From NCBI GenBank assembly GCA_043758205.1, contig JAYVNY010000077.1, positions 1 through 18,858 of the forward strand: 18,858 nt of DNA. The letters are read 5' to 3'. This document shows, piece by piece, positions 7,514-14,441 of this stretch (the first letter of the stretch is position 1; every line of letters begins with the position of its first letter). Under the pieces are notes generated by a model. That model was not told the origin of the DNA. It did not search any database and saw only the letters and a program-made list of their open reading frames with translations. Both the position numbers and the translations under genes were made by a program. The DNA is from JANNGC01 sp043758205. GTDB taxonomy: Bacteria; Verrucomicrobiota; Verrucomicrobiia; Limisphaerales; SIBH01.

Positions 7514-8665
7514 ATGCCCGCCGCCCCTGCCACCGCGCCCGTGCTGCTTGTCTGCGGAGAGGATGATTTCAACGTCAAGCAGCGCGCCCGGCAGGTCTTT
7601 CAAAAATGGTCTGAGGAACTCGGCGGCATGGACCACGAGATCATTGATGCGCAGGTCAGCAATGGCGGTGAGGCCATCAAGTCGCTGGGCAAACTGCGCG
7701 AGGGACTGAACACACTGCCGTTCTTCGGCGGCGGCAAGGTGGTGTGGTGGCAGAATTGCAGCTTCCTCGGCGACGACCGCACCGCCGGCTCGGCCGCGGT
7801 GACGGAAGCGCTCGCCGAACTTTCCGCTGATCTCAAAACTTTCCAATGGCAGAACGTCCGGCTGCTCATCAGCGCCGGCAAGGTGGACAAGCGCAAGTCG
7901 TTCTACAAAACGCTGGAGAAGATCGGCACGGTCGAGAGCTTCGCCGCGCTGTCCATCGAGGACAAAGACTGGGCGTCGCAAGCCGAGGAGCATGCGCTCA
8001 AGCAGTTGCGCGCGTTGAAGAAAACGATTGATGACGAAGCCCTTGGCGAACTCGTCGCCAACGTCGGCCCCAATCTCCGCCAACTCACCAGCGAAGTGGA
8101 AAAGCTCGCGCTCTACGTCGGTGCGCGCGCGGCCATTGGCGTGGAGGACGTGTCGGCCATCGTCACGCGCAACAAACAGGCGCGCGCCTTCGCCCTCGGT
8201 GATGCGCTGGGTGACCGCGACCTGCCGCGCCTGCTGCGCTGCCTCGACGAAGAGATGTGGGAGATGCAGTTCAACCGCGACAAGAGTGAGATCGGTTTGC
8301 TCTACGGATTGATCTCGAAAGTGCGCGCGCTGATTTTCCTGAAGGAGATGCTGCGCGAGAAATGGATTCAGCCGGAAAGCGATTACAACCGCTTCAAAGG
8401 CCAGCTCGAGCGCATCCCAAAAGACAAGCTGCCGGAGGACAAACGCTTCAACCCGCTGGCGCTGAATCCGTTCGTGCTCTTCAAGGCCCTGCCGCACTCG
8501 AAACGCTACTCAAGTGAGGAACTGGTGCGGGCGATGGAATTATTACTCCAATGCAATCAACGGCTCATCACCAGCGCATTGGACGAGAAACTGGTCTTGC
8601 AACAGACCTTGGTGGAAATCGTGCGGGCCAAGTCTCCGGCGACGGGCGCGGCATCGCGCGGATGA
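7514..8665 (+). CDS. holA: DNA polymerase III delta subunit
   Basis: Delta subunit of the clamp loader, which opens the beta sliding clamp and loads it on primed DNA. The 383-residue protein shows the family's layout. An N-terminal AAA+-like domain begins LLVCGEDDFNVKQRARQVF (11-29), with PFFGGGKVVW at 69-78 corresponding to the family's PFF..KRLV strand and KVDKRKSFYKTL at 123-134. A helical lid follows with LRQLTSEVEKLALY at 188-201, and a C-terminal collar domain spans about 225-370 (QARAFALGDALGDRD, then EELVRAMELLLQCNQRLIT). As is usual for delta, there is no functional Walker A. The start at 7514 is the first ATG before the conserved strand; no Shine-Dalgarno is present. It stands alone from other replication genes. 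Confidence 0.93.
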   Translation: MPAAPATAPVLLVCGEDDFNVKQRARQVFQKWSEELGGMDHEIIDAQVSNGGEAIKSLGKLREGLNTLPFFGGGKVVWWQNCSFLGDDRTAGSAAVTEALAELSADLKTFQWQNVRLLISAGKVDKRKSFYKTLEKIGTVESFAALSIEDKDWASQAEEHALKQLRALKKTIDDEALGELVANVGPNLRQLTSEVEKLALYVGARAAIGVEDVSAIVTRNKQARAFALGDALGDRDLPRLLRCLDEEMWEMQFNRDKSEIGLLYGLISKVRALIFLKEMLREKWIQPESDYNRFKGQLERIPKDKLPEDKRFNPLALNPFVLFKALPHSKRYSSEELVRAMELLLQCNQRLITSALDEKLVLQQTLVEIVRAKSPATGAASRG

Positions 8666-8730
8666 TGACTTCACCCCCTGTCAGTCATACGCCGACGACG
8701 GATGAAGACGGCATCTGGCCGGTCGCCATC

Positions 8731-8759
8731 TTGACTCGTTCTGTGCCGGAAAGGATAAT
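8731..8759 (+). promoter_or_regulatory. Strong sigma70-type promoter for the STAS gene, almost leaderless
   Basis: TTGACT (8731-8736, 5/6) and GATAAT (8754-8759, 5/6) are separated by exactly 17 bp, the best-spaced promoter in the window. The predicted first transcribed base is about 8766, only 3 nt before the ATG at 8769. The purine-rich GGAAAGGA at 8748-8755 would then lie inside the promoter and not in the message, so it could not serve as a ribosome-binding site. Confidence 0.6.
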
Positions 8760-8768
8760 GACTTCACG

Positions 8769-9290
8769 ATGAGCGAAGGCACATCCACCAGTTTGTCCGT
8801 GTGCGTCCGCGATCATATTGCGATAGTGCGCGTGATCGGTCAGGCCAAGTTCCGGGCCGCGACGGATTTCAAGAACCTGCTGCTGCAACTGCAGCAGGAC
8901 GGCTGCACGGAAATCGTCCTCGACCTCACCCAATGCCCGCTCATGGACAGCACCTTCCTCGGCGTGATGACGGTGATGTCCCGCAAGTGCGAAGCGGCCA
9001 AGAAGGAAGGCCGGCCTTGCACCTTGAAACTCTTTCACCCCAGCGACCGCATCCTCGAAGCCCTGGCCAATTTTGAAATCCTCGGCTCCTTCACCATCAT
9101 CAAAGACCCGCCGGAGTTGGGTGCGTTCCAGCGCGTGGAGGAGAGTGACGTCCCTCGCGTCGAGATTACCCGCACCTGCCACGAGGCGCACAAGGCGCTG
9201 ATGGAAACGTGCGACGAGAATGCCCGCCGCTTCAAGGACGCCACCGAGTTCTTCGAGAAAAACCTGCGCGAGGAAGAGGGCAAGAAGTAG
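8769..9290 (+). CDS. STAS-domain protein (anti-sigma factor antagonist-like)
   Basis: A 173-residue protein whose first ~115 residues form a STAS domain of the SpoIIAA/RsbV type. It has an opening beta-strand (VCVRDHIAIVRVIGQA), a helix, the strand EIVLDLTQCPLMDS and the helix STFLGVMTVMSRKCEAAKKE. Ser61 in MDSTFLG occupies the position phosphorylated in anti-sigma antagonists. A second conserved stretch, LFHPSDRILEALANFEIL, covers about 88-105. The charged, mostly helical C-terminal tail (about 125-173, ending in a run of Glu and Lys) is longer than in classical antagonists. In known systems such proteins release a sigma factor or output protein from a kinase-type anti-sigma factor; neither partner is nearby, so the pathway is unknown. 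It follows holA after 103 bp but has its own promoter. Confidence 0.87.
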   Translation: MSEGTSTSLSVCVRDHIAIVRVIGQAKFRAATDFKNLLLQLQQDGCTEIVLDLTQCPLMDSTFLGVMTVMSRKCEAAKKEGRPCTLKLFHPSDRILEALANFEILGSFTIIKDPPELGAFQRVEESDVPRVEITRTCHEAHKALMETCDENARRFKDATEFFEKNLREEEGKK

Positions 9291-9417
9291 CGCTGGTTTA
9301 GGGGGCGGATTCCCATCCTCCCAAGCAGTGCGTTGACCCGTCACGGCATCATTCTGTTTGGGTTCCTGCGCGAGAAAATCGCTCGCTCGCCCGAGCGTCT
9401 TCATTAAGCTCGCGCCC

Positions 9418-11103
9418 ATGCCCTGGCTCCAGAACTACGATCCGCTCGGTCATGTCCTCTTCTCCACGCTCGTCGCGGCGTTGCCCGTCGTTGTGCTGCT
9501 CGGCGCGATTGCCTGGCTGCACATGCGGATTCATTTCGCGGCTTTGCTCGGGCTGGCCGTGGCGCTGGTCGTGGCGTTGGCGGTTTACCGAATGCCCGTT
9601 TCCGCGGCGGCGGCGACCACGTTTTACGGCGCGGCTTACGGGCTGTTCCCGATTGGCTGGATCATTCTTAACCTGATTTTTCTCTACCAGCTCACGGTGG
9701 ACAAAGGGCTGTTCGCCGTGCTGCGCGGGAACCTCGCCTCCATGGCGCCCGACCCGCGCGTGCAAGTGATCCTCATCGCGTTCGCCTTCGGCGCGTTCTT
9801 TGAAGGGGCGGCGGGCTTCGGCACGCCGGTCGCGGTGACGGCGGCGATTCTCATTCAACTCGGCTTCAAGCCGCTGCAAGCCTCTGGTCTTTCACTCATC
9901 GCGAACACCGCGCCCGTCGCCTTCGGCGCGCTCGGCACGCCCATCCTCGCGCTGGCCGGCGTGACGGGCATCAACGAACTCACGCTCTCGGCCATGGTCG
10001 GGCGGCAGTTGCCGTTCTTCTCCGTGCTCGTGCCGCTCTGGGTGGTGTGGGCGATGGCGGGCTGGCGCGGGATGCTCGGCGTCTGGCCGGCGGCGCTGGT
10101 CGCAGGCGTGGCCTTTGCCGTGCCGCAATTCATCGTCTCGAATTTCCACGGCCCGTGGCTGGTGGACATCGTCGCGTCACTCTGCTCAATGGCCGCGCTC
10201 ATGCTGCTTTCGCGCCACTGGCAGCCCAGCGACGGCTGGAAAATGCCCGGCGCGACGGCCCCGGCGACGGAGCAGTATTCGCGCGCGCAAATCCGACGCG
10301 CCTGGATGCCGTGGATTTTGTTGAGCGTGCTGGTCTTCGCGTGGGGCGTGCCGGAGGTAAAACGGTTTTTCAACGGCGAACGCCAGGAGCACATGGGCAA
10401 GGGCTTCTACAAAACCATCGCGTCCAAGACCGTGACGAAGTTTGATCTGCCGGTGCCCGCGCTGCACAACCTCGTGAAGCGCGGGCCGCAAGTTGCGCCG
10501 CCAAACGCGCCGCCCGAGAAGGCCGTGTTCACGCTCAACTGGCTCTCCGCGACCGGCACGGGCATTCTCCTCGCGGCGGTTCTTTCCGGTTTGATCATGG
10601 GCTTTCGCGTGCGTGAACTGGGAAAGATTTATGCGCGGACGATTTACACCGTGCGCTTTTCCCTGCTCACCATTGCGGCCATGCTCGCGCTCGGCTTCGT
10701 CACGAAATACTCCGGCACGGACGCGACGCTTGGCCTCGCGCTGGCGAAGACGGGCGTACTGTATCCATTCTTCGGCACGCTGCTCGGCTGGCTCGGCGTG
10801 GCGCTCACGGGCAGCGACACGTCGAGCAATGTTCTCTTCGGCAGCCTCCAACAAATCACCGCGCAACAGACCGGCGTGAGTCCCGTGCTCATGAGCGCGG
10901 CGAACAGCAGCGGCGGCGTGATGGGCAAAATGGTGGACGCGCAAAGCATTGTGGTCGCGAGCACGGCCACGAATTATTACGGGAAGGAAGGCGAGATTCT
11001 GCGCTTCGTGTTCTGGCACAGCCTGGTGTTGGCGTGTCTCGTCGGCGTGCTGGTTTTTCTCCAAGCTTACGTCTGGCCCTTCACGCTCATGGTGCCGAAG
11101 TGA
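9418..11103 (+). CDS. lldP: L-lactate permease
   Basis: Integral inner-membrane lactate (or related 2-hydroxy acid) permease of the LctP/LldP family, 561 residues, close to the family's usual length. Hydrophobic segments run throughout. The two family hallmarks are intact: EGAAGFGTPVAVTAAIL from 129 and GSDTSSNVLFGSLQ at 465-478, along with NTAPVAFGALGTPI near 163-176 and ANSSGGVMGKMV near 495-506. A soluble loop of about 60 residues (312-372) between the halves is typical. The ATG at 9418 was chosen because the hydrophobic protein starts there (MPWLQNYDPLGHVLF); a TTG at 9358 in the same frame would add 20 atypical residues. No lactate dehydrogenase or LldR-type regulator is in the window, so the substrate is assigned by family alone. 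The gene is flanked by spacers and looks monocistronic. Confidence 0.93.
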   Translation: MPWLQNYDPLGHVLFSTLVAALPVVVLLGAIAWLHMRIHFAALLGLAVALVVALAVYRMPVSAAAATTFYGAAYGLFPIGWIILNLIFLYQLTVDKGLFAVLRGNLASMAPDPRVQVILIAFAFGAFFEGAAGFGTPVAVTAAILIQLGFKPLQASGLSLIANTAPVAFGALGTPILALAGVTGINELTLSAMVGRQLPFFSVLVPLWVVWAMAGWRGMLGVWPAALVAGVAFAVPQFIVSNFHGPWLVDIVASLCSMAALMLLSRHWQPSDGWKMPGATAPATEQYSRAQIRRAWMPWILLSVLVFAWGVPEVKRFFNGERQEHMGKGFYKTIASKTVTKFDLPVPALHNLVKRGPQVAPPNAPPEKAVFTLNWLSATGTGILLAAVLSGLIMGFRVRELGKIYARTIYTVRFSLLTIAAMLALGFVTKYSGTDATLGLALAKTGVLYPFFGTLLGWLGVALTGSDTSSNVLFGSLQQITAQQTGVSPVLMSAANSSGGVMGKMVDAQSIVVASTATNYYGKEGEILRFVFWHSLVLACLVGVLVFLQAYVWPFTLMVPK

Positions 11104-11111
11104 AGGGCGGA

Positions 11112-11133
11112 GCGCGGAACGCCGAGTCCGCGC
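11112..11133 (+). terminator. Possible hairpin terminator after lldP
   Basis: GCGCGGA (11112-11118) can pair with TCCGCGC (11127-11133) across an 8-nt loop, 8 nt after the lldP stop codon. There is no following T-run, so intrinsic termination is doubtful; the hairpin could instead protect the 3' end of the message. Confidence 0.3.
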
Positions 11134-11398
11134 GTTGATGTCGGACGGCGCGCATACGATTTTTTATGTTCGTGGGGACCCAGCTGTTTGCGCTCCTCAC
11201 GCCGTCCCCGTGTTCGCGACCGGCACGCGGAAGGAGATGGAGTAAAATCCTTTCGCCGCCTTCTGCACCGTCGTCAGCGTGGAGAACATGTGGACGTGGC
11301 GGGACTGCAACGCCCGACCAACCAACACCATCTTCATCACGCTCGGAGGAGCAATCGCGCCGAGATGGGCCCGCTGGCGCTCGCGGGGAAGTTACTCC

Positions 11399-11427
11399 TT
11401 GACCCTCTGGCAGCGCGCCCATTGAAT
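11399..11427 (+). promoter_or_regulatory. Candidate promoter of the rod-shape operon
   Basis: TTGACC (11399-11404, 5/6) and TTGAAT (11422-11427, 4/6) are separated by 17 bp. Transcription would start near 11434, giving a 16-nt leader before the mreB ATG at 11450. It is the only well-spaced pair found immediately upstream of mreB and may drive mreB and possibly the genes downstream. Confidence 0.45.
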
Positions 11428-11449
11428 CCCCGCCCTGTAGGCACAATTC

Positions 11450-12475
11450 ATGTTCGCGCAACTTAAAAGCCTTTTCTCCAATGACATTGGAATCGATCTC
11501 GGCACGGCCAATTCGTTGGTCTATGTCCGGGATCAAGGCATCGTTTTGCGTGAACCTTCCGTAGTTGCTATTCAGGCTGGCACAACGAACGTCCTCGCCG
11601 TCGGTGAAGAGGCGAAGCGCATGTTGGGCCGCACCCCCGGGAACATCGTGGCCATCCGCCCGATGAAAGACGGAGTCATCGCTGATTTTGAAATCACTGA
11701 GGCGATGCTCCGGCACTTCATTCAGAAAGTGCATCACCGGAAACTGATCGCGCCGCGCGTCGTCGTGGCCGTTCCTTCGGGCATCACGGAAGTGGAGAAA
11801 CGTGCCGTCAAAGACTCGGCCACCCATGCGGGTGCGCGCGAGGTGTACCTGATCGAACAACCGATGGCCTCGGCCATTGGCGTTGGGCTGCCGGTTCACG
11901 AACCGGCGGGCAACATGATCGTGGACATCGGCGGCGGGACTTGCGAAATCGCAATCATCTCGCTCGCCGGCATCGTCTTCAGCCGCAGCCTGCGGGTGGG
12001 CGGAGACGAATTTGACGAGACGATCATCGCGCACATGAAGCGCGCCTACAACTTGATGATTGGCGAACGCATGGCGGAGGAGATCAAGATCCGGGTCGGA
12101 TCGGCTTTTCCGCTGGAACAAGAATTGACCATGGACGTCAAAGGCCGCGATTTGAGCGCGGGTCTGCCGAAGACCCTGTCCATTCGCTCGGAAGAAATTC
12201 GCGAGGCCTTGCAGGAGCCGCTTTCAAGTATTTTGGAGTCTGTCCGCATCACCCTCGAACGTTGTCCGCCCGAATTGTCGGCGGACCTGGTGGATCGAGG
12301 CATCGTCATGGCCGGTGGCGGCGCGTTACTGCGCGGCATTGACCGGCTCGTGGCGGAGGAGACGGGATTGCCGGTGCATATTGCCGATGATCCGCTCACG
12401 GCAGTCGTCACCGGCACGGGCCGGGTCTTGCAGGAGCTCCAATTCTTGAAACGGGTGACCAGTTCCACGAAGTGA
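11450..12475 (+). CDS. mreB: Rod-shape-determining actin homologue MreB
   Basis: MreB forms antiparallel, membrane-bound actin-like filaments that orient lateral wall synthesis. The 341-residue product is the normal length. The nucleotide-binding motifs are clear: phosphate-1 IGIDLGTANS at 13-22, phosphate-2 DIGGGTCEI at 159-167 and the adenosine motif GGGALLRGID at 289-298. EQPMASAIGVGLP (136-148) and ERMAEEIKIRVGSA (206-219) are typical of the family. The cysteine in DIGGGTCEI replaces the second threonine of the usual DIGGGTTE, a mild change. The short N-terminus (MFAQLKSLFSND) is an amphipathic stretch suited to membrane attachment. It opens the elongasome cluster but is separated from mreC by 389 bp of repeats, so it may be partly uncoupled in expression. 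The start is the only ATG consistent with the family's N-terminus; there is no Shine-Dalgarno. Confidence 0.97.
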   Translation: MFAQLKSLFSNDIGIDLGTANSLVYVRDQGIVLREPSVVAIQAGTTNVLAVGEEAKRMLGRTPGNIVAIRPMKDGVIADFEITEAMLRHFIQKVHHRKLIAPRVVVAVPSGITEVEKRAVKDSATHAGAREVYLIEQPMASAIGVGLPVHEPAGNMIVDIGGGTCEIAIISLAGIVFSRSLRVGGDEFDETIIAHMKRAYNLMIGERMAEEIKIRVGSAFPLEQELTMDVKGRDLSAGLPKTLSIRSEEIREALQEPLSSILESVRITLERCPPELSADLVDRGIVMAGGGALLRGIDRLVAEETGLPVHIADDPLTAVVTGTGRVLQELQFLKRVTSSTK

Positions 12476-12498
12476 TTCCGCGTTCGCCGCAATAACGC

Positions 12499-12518
12499 GC
12501 CGCCAGCGTCCCGCTGGC
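12499..12518 (+). repeat. REP-like 20-mer hairpin, copy 1 of 3
   Basis: GCCGCCAGCGTCCCGCTGGC forms a stem of GCCAGCG with CGCTGGC around a 3-nt loop. The same 20-mer pattern, GCCGCCAGCRTCCYGCYGGC, recurs at 12791-12810 and inverted at 12838-12857, all in the mreB-mreC spacer. It sits 23 bp after the mreB stop and lacks a T-run, so it is not a standard terminator. Confidence 0.65.
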
Positions 12519-12642
12519 CGTGCGATGAAGCGGTGAATATTTTATTGAAATTTGAAAGGCCTCACAATGCCGCCTGGGCGTTGGGGCAAAAGAGCGCACG
12601 GGTTCTTCACGGGAGCACCGTTCTAACTTCACCGTTTCAGTC

Positions 12643-12740
12643 TTGCCGCAGAGGCGCAGAGGCGCAGAGGCGCAGGGAGGGGAGAAAAAATTCTTTCCCG
12701 TTTTCCTCTGCGTCTCTGCGCCTCTGCGCCTCTGCGGTAA
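12643..12740. repeat. Octamer-based inverted repeat (GCAGAG family), copy 2
   Basis: The left arm starts TTGCCGCAGAG (12643) and continues with GCGCAGAG-type 8-bp units. The right arm, read backwards from 12740, starts TTACCGCAGAG and carries the same units. The loop is short and purine/pyrimidine biased (about 12678-12705). The units match those of the element upstream of holA, so this is one dispersed family. The flanking mreB-mreC spacer (12476-12864) holds no gene. Confidence 0.87.
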
Positions 12741-12785
12741 AAATGGCCGGCCCCAACCCGACGGCCCAAGAATTCAAAACCGAGC

Positions 12786-12862
12786 AACGTGCCGCCAGCA
12801 TCCTGCCGGCGTTTCCTCGGCAGGGTAATTCACCAACGCCAGCAGGATGCTGGCGGCACGTT
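12786..12862. repeat. 28-bp near-perfect inverted repeat ending 2 nt before mreC
   Basis: Arms 12786-12813 and 12835-12862 match at 27 of 28 positions around a 21-nt loop (12814-12834). Each arm also contains the REP-like 20-mer and can fold by itself. In the mRNA this would make a very stable hairpin whose base lies 2 nt upstream of the mreC start codon at 12865. Confidence 0.92.
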
Positions 12863-12864
12863 TG

Positions 12865-13677
12865 ATGAAACGCCGCCACTATCTCCTCCTGGCCGTCGTC
12901 ATCGTGGGGACGCTCGTCATTCTCAAGCTCCCCGAGCGCACCGCCACGCAGTTCAAGCTGGCGATTGGTAGCTTGTTCCTCCCGCTCTTCGGCCTCACCG
13001 GCTCCGGGCAGCAAGTCGCCGAGAAAGCCGGCAACGCCATCGTGCCGCGCAAGGATTTGCTCAAGCAGATTGACCAACTGCGCCGCGAGAACGCCGAACT
13101 CAAAGTTCAGCTCCCGCGCCTCGCCGAACTCGAACGCCAGAACGAGCGTCTGGCCGCGCAGCTCGGCTTCAAGCAAAATTCCCGGCTGAACATCAAGCTC
13201 GCCCGCATCATCGCCCGCGACCCGGCCAACTGGTGGCGCAACGTGCAGATCGATCTCGGCAAGCGTGACGGGCTGCGCGTGGACCTGCCCGTCCGCACCG
13301 CCGAGGGACTCGTCGGCCGCGTCAGCGAGGTCAGCGAGACCCGTGCGCGCGTCGTGCTGCTCGGCGATCCGACCTGCCCCGTCTCCGCCACCGTGCGCGA
13401 CGCGCTGAACAACGTCGTAGACCAGGGCGTGATCAAAAGTCCCGCCGCCGTGCTGGATGAAAGCCTCGTGGAATTGAATTTCTTGCGGAACGCCACCGCC
13501 GTGAAACCCGGCCAGCCCGTGCTGACCAGCGATGAGGGCGGCTTGTATCCCAAAGGCATCCGCATCGGAGAAATCGTGGATGTGCGTCCCGTGGACTTCG
13601 GCCTCGCCCACGTCGCACGCGTGAAACTGGCTGTGCGCATGAACACCTTGGACGAGGTGTGGGTGGTGATGCCGTGA
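12865..13677 (+). CDS. mreC: Rod-shape-determining protein MreC
   Basis: MreC is a bitopic inner-membrane protein that links the cytoplasmic MreB filament to PBP2 and RodA in the periplasm. The 270-residue product has a basic N-terminus (MKRRH), one membrane segment (about 6-22), a coiled coil (about 62-103, with the run of Leu/Glu/Arg in LLKQIDQLRRENAELK) and the beta-barrel MreC core. The family landmark ARDPANWWRNVQIDLGKRDGL lies at 117-137, and GYPKGIRIGEI-like residues are seen as LYPKGIRIGEIVDV at 227-240. An in-frame ATG at 12847 would add six residues but lies inside the right arm of the inverted repeat; the ATG at 12865 begins the typical basic leader and is preferred. No Shine-Dalgarno is present. 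Confidence 0.93.
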   Translation: MKRRHYLLLAVVIVGTLVILKLPERTATQFKLAIGSLFLPLFGLTGSGQQVAEKAGNAIVPRKDLLKQIDQLRRENAELKVQLPRLAELERQNERLAAQLGFKQNSRLNIKLARIIARDPANWWRNVQIDLGKRDGLRVDLPVRTAEGLVGRVSEVSETRARVVLLGDPTCPVSATVRDALNNVVDQGVIKSPAAVLDESLVELNFLRNATAVKPGQPVLTSDEGGLYPKGIRIGEIVDVRPVDFGLAHVARVKLAVRMNTLDEVWVVMP

Positions 13678-13685
13678 AAAACTTG

Positions 13686-13760
13686 GTCGAGAGTCGAAGG
13701 TCGAGAGTTGAGAGCAGGAATGCTTTCGTCCCTCGACTCTCGACTCTCGTCCCTCGACTC
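13686..13760. repeat. Heptamer inverted repeat (GTCGAGA) filling the mreC-mreD junction
   Basis: The left arm has four 7-bp units: GTCGAGA, GTCGAAG, GTCGAGA and GTTGAGA (13686-13713). The right arm has five units of the complement, TCGACTC or TCGTCCC (13726-13760). The loop is 12 nt. The element begins 8 nt after the mreC stop and ends 2 nt before the mreD ATG. Pairing is imperfect but extensive, and the 7-bp period allows the arms to pair in several registers. Confidence 0.88.
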
Positions 13761-13762
13761 AG

Positions 13763-14311
13763 ATGAGCGCCCTCAACACCATTTTCATTCTCGCGCTCGC
13801 GTTCGTCGCCGTGTTCGCGGAGTCGTCGTTCGGCGGATTGCGACGCATCATTGGCGTGCAGATTGATCTGCTCCCGGCGCTGATGGTTTATGCGAGCCTC
13901 AGTTCCGGGCTGGTCACGGTCTCGCTGCTCGCGGTGTGCGGCGGGCTGTGGTTCGACGCGCTCTCGGCAAACCGGCTGGGCGTCTCCATCGTGCCGCTTT
14001 TCGTCATTGGTTCCGTCATCCAGCAGTTCCGTCACCTCGTGCTGCGCGACCAAACTTACACGCAGCTCGTGCTCGGCTTCGCGGCCAGCGGCTTCGCGCC
14101 GCTGCTCGCGCTCGGCATCATCCTTTCCTACGGCGGCGATCCGATTCTCGGCTGGGGCACACTCTGGCAATGGATCGCGATGACCGTGCTCGGTGGCCTG
14201 CTCGTGCCGGTCTATTTCCAACTGTTCAGCCAAGTCTATCGCGTCCTCGGCTACGAACGCGTGATCGAGTCGAGCTACCGGCCCGACCGGGAGATTGCGA
14301 GAGGGCGTTAA
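13763..14311 (+). CDS. mreD: Rod-shape-determining protein MreD
   Basis: MreD is the small polytopic inner-membrane partner of MreC in the elongasome. The 182-residue product has about five or six hydrophobic segments (approximately 5-22, 33-47, 50-66, 76-88, 103-124 and 136-155) and a charged C-terminal tail. IDLLPALMVYASLSSG (34-49) and GLWFDALSANRLGVS (61-75) correspond to the conserved PDLLLV..Y.a...g and G...D.ls...lG motifs of the family. Its assignment is supported as much by position between mreC and PBP2 as by sequence, because MreD diverges quickly. The ATG lies 2 nt after the heptamer repeat, with no Shine-Dalgarno. Confidence 0.9.
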   Translation: MSALNTIFILALAFVAVFAESSFGGLRRIIGVQIDLLPALMVYASLSSGLVTVSLLAVCGGLWFDALSANRLGVSIVPLFVIGSVIQQFRHLVLRDQTYTQLVLGFAASGFAPLLALGIILSYGGDPILGWGTLWQWIAMTVLGGLLVPVYFQLFSQVYRVLGYERVIESSYRPDREIARGR

Positions 14312-14312
14312 G

Positions 14313-14438
14313 CGAATGACGAATTGCGAATGTCGAATGACGAAGTGCGGGCTCTCGGAGTCCGGTGCCCGCTCGCGCCATTTCGTCCTTGGTCATTCGG
14401 CCTTCCCTCGTCATTCGTCATTCGTCATTCGTCATTTC
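14313..14438. repeat. Heptamer inverted repeat (CGAATGA) filling the mreD-mrdA junction
   Basis: The left arm carries five units from 14313 to 14347: CGAATGA, CGAATTG, CGAATGT, CGAATGA and CGAAGTG. The right arm carries TCATTCG units at 14393-14399, 14411-14417, 14418-14424 and 14425-14431, plus TCATTTC at 14432-14438. The middle can extend the fold with GCGGGC (14347-14352) against GCCCGC (14367-14372). It begins 1 nt after the mreD stop and ends 3 nt before the mrdA ATG at 14442. Confidence 0.9.
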
Positions 14439-14441
14439 TAA

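Larger units (their letters stand above)
11104..11449. other. 346-bp spacer between lldP and mreB with no supported gene
   Basis: No reading frame here has recognisable protein character, and every long frame is an extension of a shadow of mreB or lldP. The spacer holds the hairpin at 11112-11133, a short AT-rich patch near 11156-11170 and, at its right end, a candidate mreB promoter. Its base composition resembles coding DNA, so it could be a degraded gene or a dispersed repeat, but nothing identifies it. Confidence 0.5.

Noticed and set aside
8662..8771. Small gene overlapping the end of holA
   Set aside because: The short frame has no family features and covers the STAS promoter, and its proline/threonine-rich translation looks like spacer sequence.
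9380..9397. Terminator hairpin between the STAS and permease genes
   Set aside because: Only a 6-bp stem of CGCTCG with CGAGCG and no proper T-run; likely chance in GC-rich sequence.
9358..9417. TTG start giving the lactate permease 20 extra residues
   Set aside because: The extra residues are polar and atypical of the family; the ATG at 9418 gives the normal permease N-terminus.
12502..12518. Intrinsic terminator of mreB
   Set aside because: The stem is GC-rich but no T-run follows, and the same 20-mer recurs twice downstream as a repeat.
12847..12864. Upstream ATG as the mreC start
   Set aside because: It lies inside the right arm of the inverted repeat and adds only six non-family residues before the normal basic leader at 12865.
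14313..14438. CRISPR-like array
   Set aside because: Units are 7 bp, contiguous and without unique spacers, and no cas genes are present.
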